The position numbers were made by a program, and so were the translations under genes. Shown here one piece after another: positions 43,875 through 52,426 of a stretch of DNA of 64,000 nt. The stretch lies in assembly GCF_023715505.1 (NCBI RefSeq), contig NZ_JAMBOH010000013.1, positions 62,001 to 126,000 on the forward strand. The letters run 5' to 3'. Within the stretch, counting starts at the first letter, position 1, and each line of letters starts with the position of its first letter. Under the pieces are notes generated by a model. The model was not told the origin of the DNA, ran no database searches, and worked only from the letters and a program-made list of their open reading frames with translations. This stretch comes from Neobacillus cucumis. GTDB taxonomy: Bacteria > Bacillota > Bacilli > Bacillales_B > DSM-18226.

Positions 43875-43988
43875 TTATCCACAAACTTCAGAAAATATAA
43901 TTAACTCCTGTGGTTAATGTGTATAACTATTCAGAATTTTGTGGATAAACATGATTATAAAGAGTTATCCCCATGTGGATAACTCTTT
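43875..43988. promoter_or_regulatory. cluster of DnaA-box-like 9-mers, with a 12-bp inverted repeat
   Basis: Exact TTATCCACA words on either strand lie at 43875-43883, 43940-43948 and 43974-43982. One-mismatch copies are at 43909-43917 (TGTGGTTAA), 43918-43926 (TGTGTATAA) and 43965-43973 (TTATCCCCA). The last two boxes form the arms of a perfect hairpin, AAAGAGTTATCC with GGATAACTCTTT (43958-43987), around a 6-nt loop. It lies in the gene-free gap between convergent secA and hpf. A role as a DnaA-titrating or DnaA-controlling site is inferred; it is not an origin by context. Confidence 0.65.
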
Positions 43989-44031
43989 ATTTCTTTTGAA
44001 AGTTTTAGTCTTCTCGTAAATTTGCTATTAC

Positions 44032-44067
44032 AAAAACACTGCTCCAGTCACCCGGAGCAGTGTTTTT
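44032..44067. terminator. bidirectional terminator next to hpf
   Basis: AACACTGCTCC and GGAGCAGTGTT form an 11-bp stem, with T-runs on both strands. Confidence 0.88.
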
Positions 44068-44069
44068 TA

Positions 44070-44618
44070 TTATTGTGCCTCAATTAAGCCGTAGCGGCCA
44101 TCTTTACGCTTGTAGACAACATTAGTACGGTTAGTATCTGAATTTGTAAAGACATAGAAGCTGTGGCCAAGCATGTTCATTTGCAGGATCGCTTCTTCAC
44201 TGTCCATTGGTTTCAAATCAAAACGCTTCGTCCGGACTAATTCAAGATCTTCTTCAGCATAATCGTGAGTTTCAGGGCTTTCAGGTGCTGTAAACGTGAA
44301 AGATAGTTCCCCTTTTTCACGGAATTTACGGTTTACTTTTGTTTTATGTTTGCGTATTTGACGCTCAAGCTTGTCGGTGATTAAATCGATCGCCGCATAC
44401 ATATCAATGTTTGTTTCTTCAGCACGTAAGACTAATTGCTGCAGTGGAATAGTGACTTCTACTTTTGACGATTTATCTTGATTGAATCTTAGATTCACGT
44501 TTACCTTTGCATCAGGTGCTTCAGTAAAATAACGCTCTAATTTAGAAATTTTCTTTTCAACATACTCTCTAATTGCTGGAGTAACCTCAATGTTTTCGCC
44601 ACGTACGTTGTATTTCAT
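44070..44618 (-). CDS. hpf: ribosome hibernation promoting factor, long form
   Basis: A 182-residue protein (YvyD in B. subtilis) that joins 70S ribosomes into inactive 100S dimers in stationary phase and stress. The N-terminal HPF/YfiA domain (MKYNVRGENIEVTPAIREYV) and the C-terminal dimerisation domain (VRTKRFDLKPMDSEEAILQM) are both complete. AAAAGGAGG precedes the ATG. The upstream region has overlapping sigma-B and sigma-H promoter signatures, matching the known dual control in B. subtilis. Confidence 0.96.
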   Translation of the reverse strand: MKYNVRGENIEVTPAIREYVEKKISKLERYFTEAPDAKVNVNLRFNQDKSSKVEVTIPLQQLVLRAEETNIDMYAAIDLITDKLERQIRKHKTKVNRKFREKGELSFTFTAPESPETHDYAEEDLELVRTKRFDLKPMDSEEAILQMNMLGHSFYVFTNSDTNRTNVVYKRKDGRYGLIEAQ

Positions 44619-44654
44619 GTGGACTCCTCCTTTTGTTAAGGCTATGTAATTATA

Positions 44655-44688
44655 ATTCTATTTTACCCTATGAGATTCCTGCTAAAAC
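44655..44688 (-). promoter_or_regulatory. overlapping sigma-B and sigma-H promoters of hpf
   Basis: On the minus strand GTTTTA (44688-44683), 14 bp, GGGTAA (44668-44663) fits sigma-B. GCAGGAATC (44682-44674), 12 bp, ATAGAAT (44661-44655) fits sigma-H. Both lie about 40-70 bp before the hpf start. Confidence 0.75.
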
Positions 44689-44883
44689 AGAACTAAAATT
44701 TTGTCGAATTATTGACAAAAACAATAAGGAAATAGTGACAATAGCGGTTACACTCGTTGACTTTAATAGGTTTTTTTTACTAAAATGAATAGTTATTCAT
44801 ATATTTATTGTATTATTTTGGAGGACAATTTGCCACTAGAACGCTTATTGAATACGTTACATTGATGTGAACAGGAATGGAGG

Positions 44884-45390
44884 ATGTCAATTTTGGAACA
44901 AGAAAATAGAAAGTTGCTGGCCTGGCATGAGACCTTGGAATTACATGAGTTAGTGGCCTTTCAATCATTAGGATTAATGAAACTAAAAATGTCGATTAAA
45001 AAAGTAACGGATTCTGAGCTTAGAGAATTATACCGATTATGTATTCAAGATCTTGAAAAAAATCTAAATGAACTCTTAAAATATTATCCTTCGGCCCAAG
45101 GCTATCAAGCCCGGGAAGAGGAAGAGGTCCGCGAAGATATCGGCTTTTTTGCCGGTGACCTTTTAGCATTATCAAAGACAATGGTACGGAATCTTTCTGT
45201 TGCGATTACAGAAACAGCGACACCAGCTCTACGAAGAACCTTTACAAATCAGTTAATGGGAGCCATCCAAGGTCATGAGAGGGTATATAACTATATGCAC
45301 AAGCATGGCTACTATCCTTCATACGATTTAGGGCGCCTGCTCGGCCATGACATTGAAAATGCTCAAAAGGCGCTAAGAATGAGATTCTAA
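44884..45390 (+). CDS. CotF-family spore coat-like protein
   Basis: A 168-residue, mostly helical, His/Leu-rich protein of the CotF/ferritin-like superfamily (WHETLELHELVAFQSLGLM near the start; NQLMGAIQGHERVYNYMHKH near the end). CotF relatives are spore coat components or small soluble helical-bundle proteins. The ATG at 44884 directly follows GGAGG, too close for normal initiation; the TTG three codons later (44893) has GGAGG at 9 nt, so the true start may be that TTG. It lies alone between hpf and comFC, where B. subtilis has a long flagellar block. Confidence 0.75.
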   Translation: MSILEQENRKLLAWHETLELHELVAFQSLGLMKLKMSIKKVTDSELRELYRLCIQDLEKNLNELLKYYPSAQGYQAREEEEVREDIGFFAGDLLALSKTMVRNLSVAITETATPALRRTFTNQLMGAIQGHERVYNYMHKHGYYPSYDLGRLLGHDIENAQKALRMRF

Positions 45391-45413
45391 TTTTTTAGGG
45401 GCGACGGCGGGCT

Positions 45414-46130
45414 TTACCTTGCGATTGTCAAGGATTGGATGCTCGCTGCCCCCGCCATTTTTAAAAGCTTCGCAGCGTGTCTCAATGTCGAGCCAGTTGT
45501 GTAAATATCATCGACCAACAAAACCCTTTTTCCCTCTAATTCACAGTCGGGATCCACCTTAAAGACTTGGGGAATGTGGATTCTTTCTGCTCTTGATTTT
45601 TTCGATTGCTTTTCAGAATGGACCCGCGTAAGGAGTCCAGCTGACGGGAAGCCGGCAAGGGTTATCAATACAGTTGCCTGGTTAAAGCCGCGTTCATATA
45701 GGCGCTCTTCGCTTAAAGGAATTGGAACCAATAAATCTGGATTAATTTTTGTGATTTCCTTTTTAAGAAGTTCTGCAAAAATCTTTGCTAATACATAATC
45801 ACCTCGGAATTTATAGGTGGCAATTAGTTCTTTTAAAAAATCATTATAGAGATAGAGAGAGTGATTTCTTTCAAGAAAACCCTGCCAATCAGGGTCCTCC
45901 TCCCATCGCGTGCAATCATGGCACAAATCACCATCACGGAATTGTTCATTTAAGTGGTGGAATGGACGATTGCAGATGCGGCAGGTTTCCCCATTAATTT
46001 TTTCCAGCTTTTCTTCACAAGTTGGGCAAAGGAGTTGTTCTTTTTCTCTAGAGAAAAGTGCAATCCATCCGATGTTCGGAGCTATAACATTGTGGCAATA
46101 GAGACAACGGTCTTGCTGAAAGATAGTCAT
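45414..46130 (-). CDS. comFC: ComFC, phosphoribosyltransferase-fold competence protein
   Basis: A 238-residue protein needed for full natural transformation. The N-terminal zinc-finger region has CLYCHNV, CPTCEEK, CRICNRPF and CHDCTRW. The C-terminal PRTase domain has PIPLSEERLYERGFNQA and the PRPP loop VLLVDDIYTTGSTLRH. It overlaps comFA by 4 bp, showing translational coupling. ComFB, normally between comFA and comFC in B. subtilis, is absent. ComFC is thought to help ComFA bring single-stranded DNA into the cell. Confidence 0.93.
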   Translation of the reverse strand: MTIFQQDRCLYCHNVIAPNIGWIALFSREKEQLLCPTCEEKLEKINGETCRICNRPFHHLNEQFRDGDLCHDCTRWEEDPDWQGFLERNHSLYLYNDFLKELIATYKFRGDYVLAKIFAELLKKEITKINPDLLVPIPLSEERLYERGFNQATVLITLAGFPSAGLLTRVHSEKQSKKSRAERIHIPQVFKVDPDCELEGKRVLLVDDIYTTGSTLRHAAKLLKMAGAASIQSLTIAR

Positions 46131-47629
46131 TTGGCTGCCTCTTGTTTATCAAGCAGCCCTTTTTTAAGTCCTTCTAGGTTCATGGTGACAATCTGCCTTC
46201 TTGCTTTTAACATGTCTTCGGTTTTTCCATAATGAAAAAAGGTGACATTACCCGTGGGATGATCCTTGCTCCGACCTGCCCGGCCGGCAATTTGGACGAG
46301 GGCACTTTCGGTAAAAATAGTGTCCTCTGCTCCTACTACGGCTACGTCGATATTTGGAAAGGTAACACCCCGCTCAAGAATGGTAGTGGTGAGAAGCATA
46401 GGTATTTCTTTGTTCCGCATTTTTTGTACCTTGCTTTTTCGGTCAGGATCTTCGGCATGGACGGCCTCAATCTCGGGATGAATTTGCTGCAAGATTGATA
46501 GTGCCTTTTCCATCAGCGGGATATGAGGGAAAAAGACTAATATCTGTTTGTCCGCTTGGATTCGGGTTTTTATCCAACGTATTACATTTGCGGGAAGGTT
46601 CCCTTTTTTAAGCTGCTTTTGCCAGTTGCCACACCAATTGAATTCCGGGACAGGGAGCGGTTTACGGTGGAACCGGGCCGGAATGGTAGTGTATGCTCTT
46701 GTACCGGTTCGGCATTCCCTTTGCCAATTGGAATTAGGGGTGGCGGTTAGGTAAATCATGGCGGATGCTGGTTTTCTGGCCTGAACGGCAGCGTACTGGA
46801 GCGATTCTTCCACTGTATACGGAAAGGCGTCAACTTCATCTAATATGATGGCATCGAAGGCATGGTAAAAACGGAGGAGCTGGTGGGTAGTTGCGATGGT
46901 TAGAGGGGCAAAAAGGTGGCGGTCCTCACTCCCGCCGTATAGGGAGGCAATCGGGATATCGGGAAAAGCCGCTTTTAATCTTGGTGATAGTTCTAAGACG
47001 ACATCTGTTCTTGGGGTGGCGATGCAGATTCTTTTTTTGGCCGCGAGTGCGGATTCGATTCCAGCAAATAGGACTTCCGTTTTCCCCGCCCCGCACACGG
47101 CCCAGACAAGGTGCTCCTGATTTTGGCGGATGGCCTCGACAACATGATCCGATGCCACTTTTTGACCCTCAGATAGTGTCCCTTGCCAGGCCATGATTTG
47201 GGCTGGGTTCTGAATTTCAGGGGCTGGGCCGCTCCAGCCAATGAGTGGGGTACATTCACTGATTCTGCCCATCATGAGACACTTTCGGCAATAAAGGCAG
47301 TTTTCCCCGCATCTCGCGCAAGGGTATGCGCCGAACCACTGCGGATCCTTGTTGCCACAGCGGACACAGCTGGATTGTTTTCCGTTTTTTTCGATTCCTT
47401 TTCGGTATGTAAGATAGCCATGTTGATAATGTTCTTGAATGTCAGGGAGTGGGAATGGGAGATCATCGAGAAGGAGCTGCTTGCCGGTAAGCCGCTGTTG
47501 AAGCTCTGGGTTGTAGGTGAATGAGGGGGTAAGCGGTGGATTCGGAATCATTAGGATTTGTGCGATTGGCAGGGAATCTTCTTTTGTTTTGCTTGGGATG
47601 ATTAGGTTGTCTTTTTGAATAAAACGCAT
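46127..47629 (-). CDS. comFA: ComFA, DNA-uptake helicase/translocase
   Basis: A 500-residue DEAD-box-like ATPase that pulls transforming DNA across the membrane. An N-terminal four-Cys zinc region (CVRCGNKDP; CARCGENCLYCRKC), Walker A in WAVCGAGKTEVLF, Walker B IILDEVDAFPY, and helicase motif VI in QIAGRAGRSKDHP. AGGTGATACCCCC precedes the ATG. In B. subtilis the comF operon is under ComK; no ComK box was sought in detail here. A NERD-domain gene lies 7 bp upstream and may be co-transcribed. Confidence 0.94.
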   Translation of the reverse strand: MRFIQKDNLIIPSKTKEDSLPIAQILMIPNPPLTPSFTYNPELQQRLTGKQLLLDDLPFPLPDIQEHYQHGYLTYRKGIEKNGKQSSCVRCGNKDPQWFGAYPCARCGENCLYCRKCLMMGRISECTPLIGWSGPAPEIQNPAQIMAWQGTLSEGQKVASDHVVEAIRQNQEHLVWAVCGAGKTEVLFAGIESALAAKKRICIATPRTDVVLELSPRLKAAFPDIPIASLYGGSEDRHLFAPLTIATTHQLLRFYHAFDAIILDEVDAFPYTVEESLQYAAVQARKPASAMIYLTATPNSNWQRECRTGTRAYTTIPARFHRKPLPVPEFNWCGNWQKQLKKGNLPANVIRWIKTRIQADKQILVFFPHIPLMEKALSILQQIHPEIEAVHAEDPDRKSKVQKMRNKEIPMLLTTTILERGVTFPNIDVAVVGAEDTIFTESALVQIAGRAGRSKDHPTGNVTFFHYGKTEDMLKARRQIVTMNLEGLKKGLLDKQEAAK

Positions 47630-47636
47630 GGGGGTA

Positions 47637-48650
47637 TCACCTTTCCTTTCGGATGGTTTCTTCTGTTATTAAGTAACTTTTGCTACCTGACCATTGATGA
47701 TATAATCGCTTTTTGGTATGTCCGGTTGTGGGTAGTTTAAGGGATATTAGTACTTTTCGTGTGATGTCCGATGTCGGGAGATGAAGAATCGTCTGGCATT
47801 CGTGATTGGTGATGGTTGGTTTAATCAAGAGAAAGTAGTTATTGATTGCTTCGATATGGCCAGTTTTGAAGGGCTTGCTGCATTTTGGGCAAATCCAGGT
47901 TCCTCTTTGATAATTCATGGGGACGTGGGTACACGATGGACACTGGACTCCATAGTGAAGGTCTGTTTCGGTCAGGTCGTACTCTTTTAAGATATCTATG
48001 GGTTTTGGGTTATGTTTACTTAACAGGAAATGAGCTATTTCATTCAATTTTTCAGGTTGAATTCTTACCTGTTTGTATCGCTTTTCGGAGTCCTCAATTT
48101 TATTAAACAGGTCTCTTCCTTTACAAATTCTTGTTGTGTCTGTATTTGTACCGGTGGCTTTTAATATCGTCTTATTGGTGCTTTTGAAAAAAACAAGGTA
48201 ATCAATCGGCAAGAAAATGAGCTTATGTTGGATTAGCCATCTAGCTAAAAGGGATTGGAGTCTGCGGCATTGGGTCCGCGGGTCCTCGAAGGATTCTTCT
48301 GTTCCGTCAAGGTTATTACGGATGAGCTGGTTAAAGACATGATCAAAGTACAAGGTTCCAATAATATTTTTGGCTTCGATGATTAGAATGTGGGTTTGGG
48401 AGATTAGTAGGGTGTCGATTTGGAAGTAGATGTCGTTAAGGTTAAGTTGAAGGTCGTGGAGGATTAGGTATTTTTCTTGTGGCAGTTCTTTTACGTAGTT
48501 GGCTAAGGCCAGTTCGCCCCAATATCCCGCCCATCTTTTGGCTAGGTCTTTTTCTAGAATAGGATACTTTGAGTGGCTGCGGTTTAAGTATTTTTTTAAG
48601 ATCTCGGTCAAGATGAGTCTCTGGGGGAGAGTTAGTTCTTTTATTGCCAA
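47637..48650 (-). CDS. NERD (nuclease-related) domain protein with C-terminal zinc ribbon
   Basis: A 337-residue cytoplasmic protein. The NERD domain (about residues 35-160) has the conserved GYWGELALANYV start and the nuclease-like core IDTLLISQTHILIIEAKN (Asp then Glu-x-Lys). A zinc ribbon follows at about 245-270 (CPSCTHVP and CPKCSKPF). It starts with TTG at 48650 after AAGGAG at 9 nt spacing. NERD proteins are linked to DNA processing in several bacteria. Placed 7 bp before comFA, it may act on incoming DNA or simply share the promoter. This gene is not in the B. subtilis degV-comFA interval. Confidence 0.85.
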   Translation of the reverse strand: MAIKELTLPQRLILTEILKKYLNRSHSKYPILEKDLAKRWAGYWGELALANYVKELPQEKYLILHDLQLNLNDIYFQIDTLLISQTHILIIEAKNIIGTLYFDHVFNQLIRNNLDGTEESFEDPRTQCRRLQSLLARWLIQHKLIFLPIDYLVFFKSTNKTILKATGTNTDTTRICKGRDLFNKIEDSEKRYKQVRIQPEKLNEIAHFLLSKHNPKPIDILKEYDLTETDLHYGVQCPSCTHVPMNYQRGTWICPKCSKPFKTGHIEAINNYFLLIKPTITNHECQTILHLPTSDITRKVLISLKLPTTGHTKKRLYHQWSGSKSYLITEETIRKER

Positions 48651-48759
48651 GATATATCACTCCTTTTTTGTCTATAATTCTACATAAAATACAATTTTCC
48701 TACATGATTGATAAAATATTTTTGAGGATTTTTTTGAGGATTCCGTCTGTTTATGAATT

Positions 48760-49310
48760 TATTCCGCCGACTTTTTCATTTATTCCGCCAACTTTTTCAT
48801 TTATTCCGCGTACTTCTCTCTTTTTTCCGTCGATCTTTCTATTATTTCCGCCATCTTACTTTTCAGTTACCTTTTTTAAATCCCTACCAGGGTTCCGTTT
48901 CCGCCATTTTGGGCCGGAATTCCGCCGACTTTTTCATTTATTCCGCGTACTTCTCTCTTTTTTCCGCCTATCTTTCTATTATTTCCGCCATCTTACTTTT
49001 CAGTTACCTTTTTTAAATCCCTACCAGGGCTCCGTTTCCGCCAGTTTGGGCCGGAATTCCGCCGGTTTTCTCTTTTATTCCGCCGACCTTCTAATTTATT
49101 CCACGCACTTCTTCCTTTTTTCCGCCGATATTCCCATTATTTCCGCCATCTTACTTTTCCGTTACCTTTTTTAAATCCCTACTAGGGCTCCGTTTCCGCC
49201 ATTTTGGGCCGGAATTCCGCCGGTTTTCTCTTTTATTCCGCGCACTTCTTCCTTTTTTCCGCCGATATTCCCATTATTTCCGCCAACTTATTTTTCAGTT
49301 ACATTTTTAA
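48760..49310. repeat. TTCCGCC-rich array: four units on a 137/158-bp period
   Basis: The landmark CCATCTTACTTTTCAGTTACC occurs at 48851, 48988 and 49146, and a degenerate copy at 49283, with spacings 137, 158 and 137 bp. The 158-bp unit carries one extra 21-bp TTCCGCC sub-unit. Inside, TTCCGCC or TTCCGCG words recur every 20-22 bp, always in the same orientation. Three of the units also contain CTACCAGGGCTCCG/GGGCCGGAATTCC. The pyrimidine-rich frames over it are not taken as genes (no ribosome binding site, no protein family). It fills the gap between the NERD and degV genes. Confidence 0.92.
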
Positions 49311-49326
49311 AATTCTGCTAAAACAT

Positions 49327-49362
49327 AAAAAAAGCCATCCCGGCCCATAAACCGGTATGGCT
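49327..49362 (-). terminator. terminator after degV
   Basis: AGCCATACCGG pairs with CCGGGATGGCT, then seven T on the minus strand. Confidence 0.88.
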
Positions 49363-49376
49363 GCAAAACTAAAACT

Positions 49377-50216
49377 CTATTTTTTCATCCAGCCCAGCCC
49401 CATCGCACCCTCACCAAGATGGGTACCAATAACCGCACCAAAATAACCGATCACGAACTCAACATTAGGGTACAGTGCACCCAACTCCTGCTGCCACTCC
49501 TCTGCCTCCGCCTCACGATTCGCATGAATAATGACAGCCCGGTATTCCCCGCCGCCTGACACCACTTCACCAAGTAAATCCATAATCCGTTTGATAGCCT
49601 TCTTCCGCGTCCGGATTTTTTCAAACGGAACAATAACCTTATCTTCAAAATGCAGCAGCGGCTTCACCTGCAGAAGGCTGCCAATAAAGGCTTGGGCGCT
49701 CGACAGCCGTCCGCCCCTCTGAAGATTCAACAAATCATCTACCATAAAATAAGCATCGGCCGTTTTCTTTAGCTCGTCCAATCGATTCATAATTGCTTCA
49801 GCCGATTCCCCGCGGCCCGCCATCGCGGCAGCCTCTAGCGCATAAAACCCCTGAACCATGCAGCTGATCTCAGAATCAAACGGATAAACCTTAATTCCCT
49901 CCACCATACAGCCAGCGGTAACCGCCCCTTGATACGTGCCGCTAATGCCGCTTGATAAATGAATGCTAATAACCGCATCATAGTCAGCTGCCAATTCTTC
50001 AAACAACTCCACAAATTTCCCAATCGGGGGCTGAGAGGTCGTCGGCAGTTTTTTTGTTTTTATCTCTTCATAAAACGCATTTGCGGTTAAGTCGATTTCT
50101 TCCTGATAGACTTCCGTTTCGAAAATGACGTTTAAGGGAATCATATGTATAGTTAATTCTTCTCGTAACTGTTTCGGTATGTACGCGGTGCTATCCGTGA
50201 CAATTGCCGTTTTCAT
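49377..50216 (-). CDS. degV: DegV-family fatty-acid-binding protein
   Basis: A 279-residue two-domain DegV protein. The start KTAIVTDSTAYIPK and the lipid-contact motifs TTSQPPIGKFVELFE and SIHLSSGISGTYQGA are intact. Family members bind a fatty acid (FakB role) and present it to the kinase FakA for phosphorylation. It follows degU with 95 bp between, including a terminator, and lies in the position of B. subtilis degV (yviA). Confidence 0.92.
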   Translation of the reverse strand: MKTAIVTDSTAYIPKQLREELTIHMIPLNVIFETEVYQEEIDLTANAFYEEIKTKKLPTTSQPPIGKFVELFEELAADYDAVISIHLSSGISGTYQGAVTAGCMVEGIKVYPFDSEISCMVQGFYALEAAAMAGRGESAEAIMNRLDELKKTADAYFMVDDLLNLQRGGRLSSAQAFIGSLLQVKPLLHFEDKVIVPFEKIRTRKKAIKRIMDLLGEVVSGGGEYRAVIIHANREAEAEEWQQELGALYPNVEFVIGYFGAVIGTHLGEGAMGLGWMKK

Positions 50217-50270
50217 AAAAGTGTACCATCCTTGTCTCTTGAACTAAGCTTTATTTTATATGAAACCACA

Positions 50271-50303
50271 AAAAAAGAACACACCGATTGAAGGCGTGCT
50301 CCT
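50271..50303 (-). terminator. terminator after degU
   Basis: GAGCACGCC pairs (with two G-T pairs) with GGTGTGTTC, then seven T on the minus strand. Confidence 0.8.
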
Positions 50304-50311
50304 TAACAAAT

Positions 50312-50998
50312 CTATCTTACTTCTACCCAGCCATTTTTAATGGCAGACACAACTGCCTGGGTCCGGTCATTTACGTTCATTTTTTGTAAAATATTACTTA
50401 CATGATTTTTAACTGTTTTTTCACTGATGAATAAAGATTCACCAATACCGCGGTTGCTTTTACCATCGGCAAGCATTTGTAATACTTCACACTCACGGCG
50501 GGTTAACAAATGCAATGGACGGCGGATTTCAAGCGTTGGCACATAGCCGCCTCCAGTATGTCCTACTGTTGCTGCCAGCTTACGGTATTCGTTAACGAGG
50601 TTGTGGGTCACTTTTGGATGTAAGTAAGAACCGCCATCAGCCACTACACGAACCGCCTCAATAAGAGCGTCGGCATCCATTTCTTTTAACAAGTAGCCGC
50701 ATGCTCCAGTTTTTAAAGCATGGGTCACATAGTTTTCGTCATCATGAATCGATAAAATAATGACTTTGGTGTTTGGGTATTTTTCAATCAGCTCACGGGT
50801 TGCCTCGACACCATTCATTCCCGGCATATTGATATCCATAATTACCACATCAGGCTGGTACTGCTCCACCAGTCCTAAAGCATCGCTGCCGTCATCGCCT
50901 TCAGCCACAACTTGGAACGACTTTTCGAATTCTAGTATTCTCTTCACACCTTCTCTGAATAGTTGGTGATCATCAATAATAGCAATTTTGGTTATCAT
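50312..50998 (-). CDS. degU: DegU response regulator
   Basis: A 228-residue NarL/LuxR-family regulator controlling exoenzymes, competence and multicellular behaviour. The receiver domain has [11 protein letters not shown] and the phospho-Asp in [14 protein letters not shown]; the C-terminal HTH is [29 protein letters not shown] precedes the ATG. It lies 48 bp downstream of degS, its kinase, in the conserved degSU operon. Confidence 0.96.
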   Translation of the reverse strand: MITKIAIIDDHQLFREGVKRILEFEKSFQVVAEGDDGSDALGLVEQYQPDVVIMDINMPGMNGVEATRELIEKYPNTKVIILSIHDDENYVTHALKTGACGYLLKEMDADALIEAVRVVADGGSYLHPKVTHNLVNEYRKLAATVGHTGGGYVPTLEIRRPLHLLTRRECEVLQMLADGKSNRGIGESLFISEKTVKNHVSNILQKMNVNDRTQAVVSAIKNGWVEVR

Positions 50999-51046
50999 TT
51001 GGATTTCCCCCTTATTACAATTTTATCATTTGCCGCAAGAATTTCT

Positions 51047-52189
51047 TTAGTTAATTAATGGAACACGGATTAAAACCGATGTTCCTTTACCAATTTTTGA
51101 ATCATAGGTAATTTCGCCTTCAAGCAGGTCGACACGCTCTCTCATCCCAATCATCCCAAAAGATTCAGGTTTCTTAATCGATGGATCAAATCCAACACCA
51201 TTATCCTTAATGAGGACGGTGACGGCATCTTTGGTAATTTCCAATCTGACTTTGATTTCGCAGGCGTTGGCATGCTTGAGCGCATTTTGCACAGACTCTT
51301 GGATCATCCGGAACAATGCGACTTCATACTTAGTTGGAAGGCGGCGCTCCAGACCAATATTCACAAATTCAATCCTCGAGTGGTTATGATATTCTTCAAT
51401 AGTTTTTAAATATTTTCTGAGAGTAGGGACAAGACCTAAATCATCAAGTGCCATTGGACGAAGATCATAAATAATTCTCCGCACCTCATAAAGCGCGGCA
51501 CGGACCATTTTTTTATAACTGTGCACTTCAGCAAACGCCTCTTCCGGACCTTTGTCCCTGTACACACGTTCAATCAAATCAGATCTCATAATGACATTGG
51601 CCAGCATCTGGGCGGGTCCATCGTGAATCTCCCGGGACAACCGTTTTCGCTCTTCTTCCTGGGCTTCGATAATTTTTAGACCAAAATCTTGTTTGGCCTT
51701 CGCGGTTTCGATAACTTCCCCTACTTGTTTCAAATCGCTTGTTAAGTAATTCATCACAACAGAAATTTGGGAAATAAGCTGGTCGGCACGGTCAATTGTG
51801 TCATCTAACCCAATCAATCTGCGTTCCAAATCGTCTCTTTTTTCCAAAAGCTGTTTCTTATACTGCCAATTGATAGAGAGGTCCATTTGGAGCTGGTGAG
51901 CTTTTTCGTAGGCCTCACGAACTTCCTCTTCTGTGTAATTCTTAAAATTCATACTCACTTCTGAGAGCATAAGCCGTGCTTGGTGAACCTGTTCTTCTAG
52001 CTGGTTCCCCTCTTCGATGAGGTTAACCATCATTTCCTTAATATTTCGGAGTTCAGTTGTCATACTTTCGTAATCTTGACGGCATTGCTCGCCAATTCGA
52101 AAAATATCACTTTTACTGTTTGTAACCCGATCAATCATTTCTTCACGAATTTCATCAATAGACTTCGTATTCACTTTTTTAAGTTTCAT
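51047..52189 (-). CDS. degS: DegS sensor histidine kinase (cytoplasmic)
   Basis: A 380-residue soluble kinase with no TM segments. The N-terminal sensor half is a long coiled coil (about 1-170). The HisKA_3 site is LSREIHDGPAQMLANVIMR with the phosphorylated His. The HATPase has QNALKHANACEI, IKDNGVGFDPSI and GMIGMRERV. GGAGGGAATGAA precedes the ATG. It phosphorylates DegU in response to cell states including salt stress and loss of flagellar rotation; that last input is of interest because the flagellar block usually nearby is missing. Confidence 0.96.
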   Translation of the reverse strand: MKLKKVNTKSIDEIREEMIDRVTNSKSDIFRIGEQCRQDYESMTTELRNIKEMMVNLIEEGNQLEEQVHQARLMLSEVSMNFKNYTEEEVREAYEKAHQLQMDLSINWQYKKQLLEKRDDLERRLIGLDDTIDRADQLISQISVVMNYLTSDLKQVGEVIETAKAKQDFGLKIIEAQEEERKRLSREIHDGPAQMLANVIMRSDLIERVYRDKGPEEAFAEVHSYKKMVRAALYEVRRIIYDLRPMALDDLGLVPTLRKYLKTIEEYHNHSRIEFVNIGLERRLPTKYEVALFRMIQESVQNALKHANACEIKVRLEITKDAVTVLIKDNGVGFDPSIKKPESFGMIGMRERVDLLEGEITYDSKIGKGTSVLIRVPLIN

Positions 52190-52426
52190 TTCATTCCCTC
52201 CAGGGCTTTCCCTTTAGGCCTTTAACACTTATTTTACATTGAATGTACGTATTTAGCGAACCATAACACTCATATTGACCTTCTACTGGGGTGAAAGTAA
52301 TATAATAATAGTGTTACATTCTCTTTAAGAAGACGTATTGAACTATTACTATTATATCATTCGAACGTTACCATCATATTAAAGGTATATTACAACAATA
52401 TTTTTTAAAAATGAAAGGAGACTACT

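Noticed and set aside
43875..43988. Replication origin
   Set aside because: No dnaA, dnaN or AT-rich unwinding element beside it; the genes around belong to the secA-hpf region.
46891..47196. Antisense frames within comFA
   Set aside because: Shadows of a well-supported helicase gene with no translation signals.
48644..49174. Phe/Ser/Pro-rich frame over the TTCCGCC array
   Set aside because: Translation of a pyrimidine-rich repeat, with no ribosome binding site and no recognisable protein feature.
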